9,595 nt of DNA from Alphaproteobacteria bacterium (GTDB taxonomy: Bacteria > Pseudomonadota > Alphaproteobacteria > Rhodobacterales > Rhodobacteraceae). The notes under the pieces are model-generated. The model ran no database searches and was not told where the DNA came from. It was given only the letters and a program-made list of their open reading frames with translations. This document shows positions 1 through 4,982 of the stretch, piece by piece. The translations under genes and the position numbers were made by a program. The stretch lies in NCBI GenBank assembly GCA_003694465.1, contig RFKM01000079.1, positions 1 through 9,595 of the forward strand, read 5' to 3'. Each line of letters opens with the position of its first letter. Position 1 is the stretch's first letter.

Positions 1-254
1 GGCGTTCCGATCGAAAGGCCGTCCAGCCCGGAACCGGGCAGAATCACCGCCCTTTCACCGGAAAGGGCAAGAATCTCGCCCTGTTCCTGCCGCCCGTCGG
101 GAAAGTCGATCTCGACGATGTCGCCCCGCGCGGCCTTGTGGCTCAGACCCGTCGCCGCGAAGGTGCCCCCCTCGATGGCGCACACGCGCCCGATGTCATG
201 AACGAGACGCACCGCCGCCACTTCCGCCTGCAGATGTTCAAGACCGATTTCCAT
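1..254 (-). CDS. fliI: Flagellum-specific ATPase FliI, N-terminal part (cut by left window edge)
   Basis: FliI is the cytoplasmic ATPase that energises the flagellar type III export apparatus and feeds rod, hook and filament subunits to the export gate. Only the first 84 codons lie in the window, reading leftwards from an ATG at 254. The translation begins MEIGLEHLQAEVAAVR and continues as a beta-barrel N-domain: 'IGRVCAIEGGTFAATG', then 'GDIVEID', 'EQGEILALSGERAVILPGS' and 'GLDGLSIGT'. This is the usual pattern of the F1/FliI N-terminal domain (GRV, GD.V.I, GE..., V.L.PG, G...G). The Walker A and B motifs would lie further left and cannot be seen. GAGGAA lies seven bases before the ATG as a ribosome-binding site. 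The gene is divergent from the flgB operon and shares its 88-base upstream region, which fits joint control. A related F1-type ATPase is formally possible, but the flagellar context makes FliI by far the best call. Confidence 0.85.
   Translation of the reverse strand, partial: MEIGLEHLQAEVAAVRLVHDIGRVCAIEGGTFAATGLSHKAARGDIVEIDFPDGRQEQGEILALSGERAVILPGSGLDGLSIGT
26..68. repeat. Two adjacent inverted repeats inside fliI
   Basis: Two perfect inverted repeats lie 9 bases apart within the fliI coding region. The first has arms GCCCGG (26-31) and CCGGGC (34-39) separated by two bases. The second has 8-base arms GCCCTTTC (49-56) and GAAAGGGC (61-68) around a 4-base loop, and would form a stable stem in either strand's RNA. 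No T-run follows in either direction, so it is not a classic terminator. It may simply reflect GC-rich codon choice. Confidence 0.5.
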
Positions 255-304
255 GATGCGGTTCCTCGTTCGTTCCCTCGAAACCGTTTCTAAAGGAATC
301 AGGG

Positions 305-319
305 TTAAGCCTTGGTTGA
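305..319. promoter_or_regulatory. Putative CtrA binding site, TTAA-N7-TTGA
   Basis: TTAA at 305-308 and TTGA at 316-319 are separated by exactly seven bases. On the minus strand the same element reads TCAACC-N5-TTAACC, two near-identical half-sites. The established alphaproteobacterial CtrA consensus is TTAA-N7-TTAA, often extended as TTAACC half-sites, so this differs at one core base. CtrA activates flagellar operons in Caulobacter and in several Rhodobacterales, so the place is right. Binding is inferred. The site ends 23 bases before the flgB ATG, which is close for a -35-overlapping activator of flgB. It could act on fliI, or on both genes. Confidence 0.55.
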
Positions 320-327
320 AAGCAGTC

Positions 328-337
328 GAGGGAGAAG
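328..337 (+). promoter_or_regulatory. flgB ribosome-binding site, fixes the start
   Basis: The purine-rich GAGGGAGAAG ends five bases before the ATG at 343. It supports starting FlgB there and not at the far-upstream in-frame ATG codons at 253 and 256. Those would overlap fliI and add about 30 residues foreign to the FlgB family. Confidence 0.75.
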
Positions 338-342
338 CCCCG

Positions 343-732
343 ATGTTCGAAAACATGAATGTTCTGTCCATGGCACAGTCCATGGCCCGCCATGCCGCAA
401 CACGGCAATCGATCATTGCCCGCAACGTCGCCAACGCCGATACACCCGGCTACCGCGCCCGCGACATCGCCCCATTCGAAGCCCGGTTCCGCGAGTCTCC
501 GCCGCCCGCCATGAAGGCCACGCGCCCTGGGCATATCGCCATGGCCGCGGCAACAGGGCGCGATTCCGAAGTCCGGACATTCGAGCGGCCCGGCGAGGTT
601 TCGCCGAACGGCAACTCCGTCTCGATCGAGCAGGAAATGTTCGCCGCCGCCGAGGCCCGCAGCGAACACGACCGGGCGCTGGCGATCTACCGGTCGGCCA
701 TCAACATCCTGCGCACGAGCGCCAAGGGCTGA
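343..732 (+). CDS. flgB: Flagellar proximal rod protein FlgB
   Basis: FlgB forms part of the proximal rod, the drive shaft joining the MS ring/export gate to the distal rod. It is exported through the flagellar type III system without a cleaved signal. Starting at ATG 343 the protein has 129 residues, the usual FlgB size. It opens MFENMNVLSMAQSMARHAATRQ and carries the rod-family signature 'ARNVANADTPGYRARDIAPF' near residues 26-45, matching the conserved N-terminal rod motif (N..NA.TPGY). The C-terminal part, 'VSIEQEMFAAAEARSEHDRALAIYRSAINILRTSAKG', has the typical VS.E.EM...A.....Y......I motif of the C-terminal rod helix. It is the first gene of the operon, behind the CtrA-like site. flgC starts 14 bases after its stop, with the flgC ribosome-binding site directly at the stop codon. 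A longer start at 253 is possible on paper but has no support. Confidence 0.93.
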   Translation: MFENMNVLSMAQSMARHAATRQSIIARNVANADTPGYRARDIAPFEARFRESPPPAMKATRPGHIAMAAATGRDSEVRTFERPGEVSPNGNSVSIEQEMFAAAEARSEHDRALAIYRSAINILRTSAKG

Positions 733-746
733 AAGGAGGGCATGGG

Positions 747-1142
747 ATGAGCGATCCGTTTTCCTCCGCACGGCTTGCCGCGATGAGCGGGTTGAACGCC
801 CAGTCCACCCGGCTGGTGCACATCTCCGAAAACATGGCCAACGCCGACACCCCCGGCTACCGGCGCAAGATCGCCTCTTTCGAAGAGGTCGTTTCCGGCG
901 GGCGCGAAACCGGGCTGGTTCGCGCCGGGCCGGTGCAGCTCGACCAGAGCGATCTGCCCCTCATCTACGACCCATCGCACCCGCTCGCCGACGAGAACGG
1001 CTATTATCAGGGTTCGAACGTCGATCTCGTCGTCGAGATCGCCGACGCGCGCGAGGCCCAGCGCAGCTACGAAGCCAACCTCAAGATGTTCCAACAGGCC
1101 CGCGAGATGTCGCGCGGGCTTCTCGACCTGCTGAGGAAATAG
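747..1142 (+). CDS. flgC: Flagellar proximal rod protein FlgC
   Basis: FlgC is the second proximal rod subunit, stacking on FliE/FlgB inside the periplasm. The 131-residue protein from ATG 747 begins MSDPFSSARLAAMSGLNAQS. It carries 'SENMANADTPGYRRKIASFEEV' in its N-terminal helix region and 'NVDLVVEIADAREAQRSYEANL' near the C-terminus, both diagnostic of FlgC (family length about 130-140). The middle segment 'DPSHPLADENGYYQ' is the usual FlgC 'P.HP.AD..GYV..PNV' stretch, here reading GYYQGSNV. AAAGGAGGG at 732-740, overlapping the last base of the flgB stop, is a strong ribosome-binding site six bases before the start. A competing ATG at 742 is in another frame. The reading frame is open upstream to 312, but that part is out of frame with flgB and is only a shadow. 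fliE follows nine bases downstream. Confidence 0.94.
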   Translation: MSDPFSSARLAAMSGLNAQSTRLVHISENMANADTPGYRRKIASFEEVVSGGRETGLVRAGPVQLDQSDLPLIYDPSHPLADENGYYQGSNVDLVVEIADAREAQRSYEANLKMFQQAREMSRGLLDLLRK

Positions 1143-1151
1143 GAGGTCTGA

Positions 1152-1445
1152 ATGAACCTGAACACCACCTTCGCGACCCAGGCCTATGCGTCCGCCCGCC
1201 CCGCCACCGCTCCGACGCCCGGCAAGGCCGAGAGCCCTTCGCAGGCGGCCGGCAAACTGGCCGGAGACTTCGCGGCGACGCTCGAGAACACCGAACGCGT
1301 CGCCATGGAATCCATGACCGGCAACGCCGACCCGCACGCCCTCGTCGCCGCCCTTTCCCAGACCGAGCTGGCCGTCGAAACCGCGGTGACGATCCGAAAC
1401 AAGGTCGTCGAGGCCTACCAGGAAATCCTGAGGATGCCGATCTGA
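1152..1445 (+). CDS. fliE: Flagellar hook-basal body adaptor FliE
   Basis: FliE is the small exported protein that fastens the rod to the MS ring and the FliPQR export gate. The protein is 97 residues, within the usual 95-110. Its N-terminal third is Ala/Pro/Thr-rich and variable. The conserved part starts at 'AGDFAATLENTERVAMESMTG' and runs through 'DPHALVAALSQTELAVETAV' to 'RNKVVEAYQEILRMPI'. That last stretch is the family signature: an amphipathic helix with V..AYQEI..M at the C-terminus. AGGAGGT at 1141-1147, overlapping the end of flgC, sits four bases before the ATG. The stop TGA shares its last base with the ATG of fliQ (TGATG), so translational coupling is likely. Confidence 0.92.
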   Translation: MNLNTTFATQAYASARPATAPTPGKAESPSQAAGKLAGDFAATLENTERVAMESMTGNADPHALVAALSQTELAVETAVTIRNKVVEAYQEILRMPI

Positions 1446-1711
1446 TGAACGAGATCATCTTTTACGACACGCTGCGCGCCGGAATCTGGGATGCCGTTAT
1501 CATCTCGCTGCCAATCCTTTCGGTCGCCCTGATCGCCGGGCTTGTCGTCGGCCTCTTCCAGGCCCTCACCTCGATCCAGGAAATGACCCTGACCTTCGTG
1601 CCGAAACTGGCCGCCATCCTCGCCGTTTTCTGGCTCTCCATGGGGTTCATGTCGGAAACGGTGAGCGGCTATTTCACCGACACGATCGTTCCTCTGATCG
1701 AGGGGGTGTAG
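1445..1711 (+). CDS. fliQ: Flagellar export gate subunit FliQ
   Basis: FliQ is a hairpin-shaped membrane protein of the FliP5Q4R1 export gate at the core of the flagellar type III secretion system. The protein has 88 residues, the standard FliQ length. It shows two hydrophobic helices, about residues 16-38 (AVIISLPILSVALIAGLVVG) and 51-70 (FVPKLAAILAVFWLSMGFM). Between them is the conserved loop 'QALTSIQEMTLTFVPKL', the FliQ/SctS signature. The start overlaps the fliE stop by one base. The stop TAG is directly followed, with no spacer, by the flgF ATG. Having fliQ among rod genes, not beside fliP and fliR, is a known arrangement in alphaproteobacteria. A virulence-type SctS homologue is unlikely in this context. 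Confidence 0.94.
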   Translation: MNEIIFYDTLRAGIWDAVIISLPILSVALIAGLVVGLFQALTSIQEMTLTFVPKLAAILAVFWLSMGFMSETVSGYFTDTIVPLIEGV

Positions 1712-2431
1712 ATGGACAACGCAATCTATGCCGCCCTGTCACGCCAGTCCGGGCTGCTGACCGAAATGCAGGCGGTGGCAAACAACGTCGCCAACGCCTC
1801 GACCACCGGTTTCCGGCGCGAAGGCATCCTGTTCTCCGAATTCGTGCGCGCCCTCGCGCCGGGGAACGAATCGCTGTCCATGGCGGCGGCGAACGTGCGC
1901 GACACGCGCCTCGACCAGGCGCCGCTCACCGAAACCGGCGGCACCTTCGACCTTGCCATCGAGGGCGAGGGTTTCTTCCTGATCGAAGGCCCCGAAGGCC
2001 AGATGCTGACACGGGCCGGGGCCTTTACGCGGTCGAACACCGGCGAGCTCACGACGCTTGACGGCTACCGCCTCCTCGACGCTGGCGGTGCACCGGTTTT
2101 CGTGCCCGACGGCACCGGACAGGTTTCGATTTCGGCCGACGGGACGATGTCGGCCGACGGCCAGCCGATCTCGCAGATCGGGCTTTGGCTGCCGGCCGAC
2201 CCGAACGACATGGGCCACCGCGACGGCGTGCGATTCAGCGTGCCCTCGGGGGCCGAGCCCGCCCTCGGCGAGGTGCGAATCCTGCAGGGTTTCCTCGAAA
2301 ACTCGAACGTGAACCCGATCGCCGAAATCGCCCGGATGATCGAGATCCAGAGGGCCTACGAGCAGGGGCAGTCGTTTCTCCAGAATGAACACGACCGGGT
2401 TCGCGGCGTGATCGAAACACTTGGTGGATAG
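1712..2431 (+). CDS. flgF: Flagellar rod protein FlgF
   Basis: FlgF sits between the proximal rod (FlgB, FlgC) and the distal rod (FlgG). The 239-residue protein is of family length. The N-terminus MDNAIYAALSRQSGLLTEMQ is followed by 'VANNVANASTTGFRREGILF', the flagellar basal-body rod motif (N.....NA.TTGF). The central region has 'TGGTFDLAIEGEGFFLIEG', 'LTRAGAFTRSNTGELTTLDGYRLL', the beta-rich core shared by FlgE/F/G. The C-terminus 'ENSNVNPIAEIARMIEIQRAYEQGQSFL' is the conserved D1 helix (SNV.P......MI...R.YE). It is told apart from FlgG by starting MDNAIY and by being shorter. The start follows the fliQ stop without a gap, and its ribosome-binding site (GAGGGGGTG) lies inside the last fliQ codons. 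flgG begins eight bases after the stop. Confidence 0.93.
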   Translation: MDNAIYAALSRQSGLLTEMQAVANNVANASTTGFRREGILFSEFVRALAPGNESLSMAAANVRDTRLDQAPLTETGGTFDLAIEGEGFFLIEGPEGQMLTRAGAFTRSNTGELTTLDGYRLLDAGGAPVFVPDGTGQVSISADGTMSADGQPISQIGLWLPADPNDMGHRDGVRFSVPSGAEPALGEVRILQGFLENSNVNPIAEIARMIEIQRAYEQGQSFLQNEHDRVRGVIETLGG

Positions 2432-2439
2432 GATAGAAG

Positions 2440-3225
2440 ATGCGCGCTCTGAGTATCGCAGCAACCGGAATGCTCGCCCAGCAGATGCGGGTCGAGACCA
2501 TCTCCAACAACCTCGCGAACATGTCGACCACGGGCTACAATGCCCGTCGCGCCGAATTTGCCGACCTGCATTACCAGCAGATGACCCGGCCCGGCACGAT
2601 CAATGCCTCCGACGGAACCGTCGTGCCCACCGGGGTGCAGCTCGGCCTTGGCGTCCGGCCCGCCGCCGTCACCATGCAGATCGCCCAGGGTGCACTTACG
2701 GAGACCGGCGGCGATCTCGACATTGCCATCGAGGGGCGGGGATACTTGGAAATCACCCTTCCATCGGGCGCCTCCGGCTATACCCGCGACGGCCACCTGA
2801 AACGCGACGGCGACGGGCTGATCGTCACCTCCGAGGGCTATCCCCTGTCGCCGGAAATCACCATTCCCGTCGAGGCGCGGTCGATCACCATCAACGCCAA
2901 TGGCGAGGTTTACGCCTATTTCAACGACACCGTCGCGGCCCAGCTGCTCGGGCAGATCACCCTCGCGCAATTTACCAACGAACAGGGGCTCGAGGCGATC
3001 GGCAGCAACACGTTTCTCGAGACCGAGGCCTCTGGCCCGGCCACCATCGACGTGCCAGGTGAAAACGGGCTCGGTACCATCCGCCAAGGCTATACCGAAC
3101 AGAGCTCCGTCGATTCGGTGAAGGAAATCACCGAACTGATCGAAGCGCAGCGCGGATACGAGCTCAATTCCAAGGTCATCACCGCCGCCGACCAGATGCT
3201 CGCGGCCACGACTCAGGTGCGCTGA
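2440..3225 (+). CDS. flgG: Flagellar distal rod protein FlgG
   Basis: FlgG makes the distal rod that passes through the P and L rings. The protein is 261 residues, the near-invariant FlgG length. It starts MRALSIAATGMLAQQMRVE, a textbook FlgG opening, then 'ISNNLANMSTTGYNARRAEF' (rod motif). Core beta segments include 'GLGVRPAAVTMQIAQGALTETGGDLDIAIEGRGYLEI' and 'YTRDGHLKRDGDG'. The C-terminus 'SSVDSVKEITELIEAQRGYELNSKVI' closes with 'AADQMLAATTQVR', again classic FlgG. AGGA at 2430-2433 lies six bases before the ATG. The stop TGA overlaps the flgA ATG by one base. Nothing is missing or unusual. Confidence 0.95.
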   Translation: MRALSIAATGMLAQQMRVETISNNLANMSTTGYNARRAEFADLHYQQMTRPGTINASDGTVVPTGVQLGLGVRPAAVTMQIAQGALTETGGDLDIAIEGRGYLEITLPSGASGYTRDGHLKRDGDGLIVTSEGYPLSPEITIPVEARSITINANGEVYAYFNDTVAAQLLGQITLAQFTNEQGLEAIGSNTFLETEASGPATIDVPGENGLGTIRQGYTEQSSVDSVKEITELIEAQRGYELNSKVITAADQMLAATTQVR

Positions 3226-3680
3226 TGAAACGGGTGCTTGCCATTGCCCTGGCGCTCGCGATGCCGACCGCCGCCCTGGCCGATACCGTCGTCGCCGCCC
3301 GCACGATCCGGGCCCAGAGCATCCTGCAACCGGGCGACGTGGCTCTCGTCGCCGGCGATCTGGAGGGCACTTATGCCTCGCTCGAAGAGGTAATCGGCCA
3401 GGAAAGCCGCGTTGCCCTCTACGGCGGGCGTCCGATCCGGATCAACGAGATCGGTCCGCCGGCAATCGTCGACCGCAACCAGATCGTTACCCTCATCTAC
3501 AGCGCCGGCGGCCTTTCGATTACCGCCGAGGGCCGCTCACTCTCGCGAGCGGGTATCGGAGACCGGATCCGTGTCATCAATCTCGATTCCCGCCAGGTCG
3601 TGACTGGCTGGGTGAATGCAAATGCCACGGTCTCGGTGGGCTCGCGCGCCCCGAACCTGGCCGACGGGGGATATCAATGA
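3225..3680 (+). CDS. flgA: Flagellar P-ring assembly chaperone FlgA (short form)
   Basis: FlgA is a periplasmic chaperone needed for assembling the P ring (FlgI) around the rod. The protein has 151 residues. A Sec signal peptide spans residues 1-19 (MKRVLAIALALAMPTAALA) with an A-L-A cleavage site before Asp20. A SAF-type domain follows: 'VVAARTIRAQSILQPGDVALV', 'VIGQESRVALYGGRPIRINEIGPP', and 'VTLIYSAGGLSITAEGRSLSRAGIGDRIRVINLDSRQVVTGWV'. The 'G..IRV.N..S...V.G.V' ending is typical. Enterobacterial FlgA is about 220 residues. This is the short form lacking most of the extra N-terminal domain, common in alphaproteobacteria. The start overlaps the flgG stop (TGATG), and the stop overlaps the flgH ATG (ATGA). 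Its client gene flgI is not in the window. Confidence 0.9.
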   Translation: MKRVLAIALALAMPTAALADTVVAARTIRAQSILQPGDVALVAGDLEGTYASLEEVIGQESRVALYGGRPIRINEIGPPAIVDRNQIVTLIYSAGGLSITAEGRSLSRAGIGDRIRVINLDSRQVVTGWVNANATVSVGSRAPNLADGGYQ

Positions 3681-4426
3681 AGAAACAGGATCGAAAATCC
3701 ATGCGCATCGGCAAGCTTCTCGGCCTTTGCATCGCGCTCGTGCTGGCGGGTTGCAGCGGCCGCCTTGAAGACATCGGGCAGATGCCGGAACTCACCCCGA
3801 TCGACGGCAACCGCGAAGCGATGGCCATGGCATCGATCCCCATTCCGGCAGATGTCGCCCCCTCGAGCTCGATCGAGCGCGCCTCGCTGTGGGAGGCGAG
3901 CCGGCACTCGCTCCTCGGAGACCGACGCGCCCAGAAGGCGGGCGACATCCTGACCGTGGTGATCAAGATCGACGATCAGGCCAAGTTCTCGGCCAGTTCC
4001 TCGCGCGGGCAGAGCGGCAGCGAAGACATGACGATTTCCAAGCTCCTCGGTCTCGAAAGCCGCGAGCCCCTCTCGCAATTCGATCTCGCGCCCGGGATCG
4101 CGACGAGTTCATCGAGCGCGTCCGCCGGCGACGGATCGACGAGCCGCAACGAAAAGCTCACCCTGCGCATAGCCGCAACCATTGTCGGGATGCTGCCGAA
4201 CGGGGTCTTGCAGATCCAGGGAAGCCAGGAAATTCGCGTAAATTACGAGTTGCGCGAGCTGACCATCACCGGCTTCGTCCGTCCCGAAGACATCTCGCGC
4301 CAGAACGAAATTCCCTACGACAAGATCGCCTCGGCGCGAATCTCCTACGGTGGCCGCGGTCGGATCACCGAAGTTCAACAGCCCCGTGTCGGCCAGCAGC
4401 TCACCGACATGCTCATGCCCTTCTAG
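3677..4426 (+). CDS. flgH: Flagellar L-ring lipoprotein FlgH
   Basis: FlgH builds the L ring in the outer membrane, the outer bushing for the rotating rod. The 249-residue protein has a lipoprotein signal. Basic residues are followed by a hydrophobic stretch (residues 11-23) and the lipobox LAGC, with Cys26 as the lipidated residue. Family markers are 'SLWEASRHSLLGDRRAQKAGDILTVVI', the Ser-rich segment, 'GVLQIQGSQEIRVNYELRELTITGFVRPEDIS', and the end 'YGGRGRITEVQQPRVGQQLTDMLMPF', which is highly conserved. I chose ATG 3677 because it overlaps the flgA stop by four bases (ATGA), implying coupling. The in-frame ATG at 3701 would still leave a short lipoprotein signal and cannot be excluded. fliL starts 13 bases after the stop. 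Confidence 0.93.
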   Translation: MKKQDRKSMRIGKLLGLCIALVLAGCSGRLEDIGQMPELTPIDGNREAMAMASIPIPADVAPSSSIERASLWEASRHSLLGDRRAQKAGDILTVVIKIDDQAKFSASSSRGQSGSEDMTISKLLGLESREPLSQFDLAPGIATSSSSASAGDGSTSRNEKLTLRIAATIVGMLPNGVLQIQGSQEIRVNYELRELTITGFVRPEDISRQNEIPYDKIASARISYGGRGRITEVQQPRVGQQLTDMLMPF

Positions 4427-4439
4427 GGAGACCTGACAA

Positions 4440-4949
4440 ATGATGCGCCTGTTGATCCCCCTCGTCATGGTCGTGCTCGGCCTGGGCATTGGCGGCGGTG
4501 TCGGCCTTGCCCTGCGCCCCGCTCCAGAACCGCCGGCCGACGGAACCGACCACGCTTCCGTGGCCGACTGCCCCGCGCCGGCCACGGAAGTCAGCGCCGC
4601 GGAAACCCCGCCCGAAGGCGGGGCGACCACCGATATCGTCAAGCTCTCGAACCAGTTCGTCGTTCCCGTCGTGGCGGAGAAAAAGGTCTCGTCCCTCGTG
4701 GTGCTTTCGATCAGCATCGAAGTCACTGCCGGCAGTTCGTCCGAAGTCTACAAGCGTGAGCCGAAACTGCGCGACGCATTCCTGCAGGTCCTGTTCAATC
4801 ACGCAAATTCGGGTGGGTTTGATGGCGCCTTTACCGACAGTAACCTCATCAAGGTGCTCAAGCGCTCCCTGCTCGAAGCGGCGAAAAAGGTTCTGGGAGG
4901 CACCGCGCAGGGAATTCTGATCACGGATCTCGCCCGGCAGGACGTATGA
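4440..4949 (+). CDS. fliL: Flagellar basal body-associated protein FliL
   Basis: FliL is a single-pass inner-membrane protein that surrounds or supports the MotAB stator units near the MS ring and affects torque and swimming. The 169-residue product has an N-terminal membrane helix (residues 4-25, LLIPLVMVVLGLGIGGGVGLAL). A Pro/Ala/Glu-rich linker follows to about residue 60, then the FliL domain: 'VKLSNQFVVPVVAEKKVSSLVVLSISIEV', 'REPKLRDAFLQVLFNHANSGGFDG', and the end 'LEAAKKVLGGTAQGILITDLARQDV'. The '.LRD..L..L' and 'ILI.D...QD' parts are typical of FliL. AGGGAG at 4425-4430 is spaced nine bases from ATG 4440; a second ATG at 4443 is possible. It is the last gene of the flagellar run, whereas in enterobacteria fliL precedes fliM. 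The linker-coding DNA contains two perfect hairpins, listed separately. Confidence 0.87.
   Translation: MMRLLIPLVMVVLGLGIGGGVGLALRPAPEPPADGTDHASVADCPAPATEVSAAETPPEGGATTDIVKLSNQFVVPVVAEKKVSSLVVLSISIEVTAGSSSEVYKREPKLRDAFLQVLFNHANSGGFDGAFTDSNLIKVLKRSLLEAAKKVLGGTAQGILITDLARQDV
4555..4590 (+). repeat. Perfect 12-bp inverted repeat in the fliL linker region
   Basis: Arms CTTCCGTGGCCG (4555-4566) and CGGCCACGGAAG (4579-4590) match perfectly around a 12-base loop. In RNA an outer G-U pair (4554 with 4591) could add one step. The element lies in frame inside fliL, in the part coding for the Pro/Ala-rich linker where protein sequence is little constrained. No T-run follows, so it is not a standard terminator. 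A role in mRNA stability or translational pausing is speculation. Confidence 0.65.
4606..4623 (+). repeat. Second perfect hairpin (7-bp stem, CGAA loop) in fliL
   Basis: Arms CCCCGCC (4606-4612) and GGCGGGG (4617-4623) enclose the loop CGAA. It begins 15 bases after the 12-bp inverted repeat, so the fliL transcript would carry two strong stem-loops in tandem just before the conserved FliL domain. No T-tract follows. Confidence 0.6.
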
Positions 4950-4982
4950 GACACGTCGATCAACCCGAAACGCGCCGCCGCT
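4950..4982. other. Convergent gap between fliL and maeB without a clear terminator
   Basis: Only 33 bases separate the stop codons of two converging genes. I see no GC-rich hairpin with a T-run in either direction. A 9-base direct repeat GACACGTCG occurs at 4950-4958 (just after the fliL stop) and again in the end of maeB near 4997-5005. Termination is probably Rho-dependent, or the transcripts overlap. Confidence 0.5.

Larger units (their letters stand above)
255..342. promoter_or_regulatory. Divergent fliI / flgB control region
   Basis: This 88-base gap separates the divergent starts of fliI and flgB, so promoters for both directions probably lie here. It is visibly more A/T-rich than the flanking genes. 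It holds a CtrA-like box at 305-319, described separately, and a small palindrome GAAAC-C-GTTTC at 280-290. I could not match a convincing sigma-54 (TGGC/TGC), sigma-28 (TAAA-N15-GCCGATAA) or sigma-70 promoter. A TAAA at 291-294 is present, but the matching -10 part is poor. Actual transcription starts are unknown. Confidence 0.6.

Noticed and set aside
291..330. Sigma-28 type flagellar promoter starting with TAAA at 291.
   Set aside because: The spacing allows only a poor match to the GCCGATAA half, and operons for rod genes are normally not sigma-28 dependent.
253..342. Upstream extension of flgB by about 30 residues, starting at the ATG codons at 253/256.
   Set aside because: It would overlap the fliI start, adds sequence unlike FlgB, and has no ribosome-binding site. 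ATG 343 has one and gives the family length.
312..746. Extended open frame in front of flgC, giving a 276-residue protein.
   Set aside because: The extra 145 residues are an out-of-frame reading of flgB, very Arg-rich. FlgC proper starts at 747 behind a strong ribosome-binding site.
1739..3087. Two minus-strand frames of about 240 codons opposite flgF and flgG.
   Set aside because: The plus-strand genes are unmistakable rod proteins. The antisense products lack domains and are Gly/Arg/His-rich shadows.
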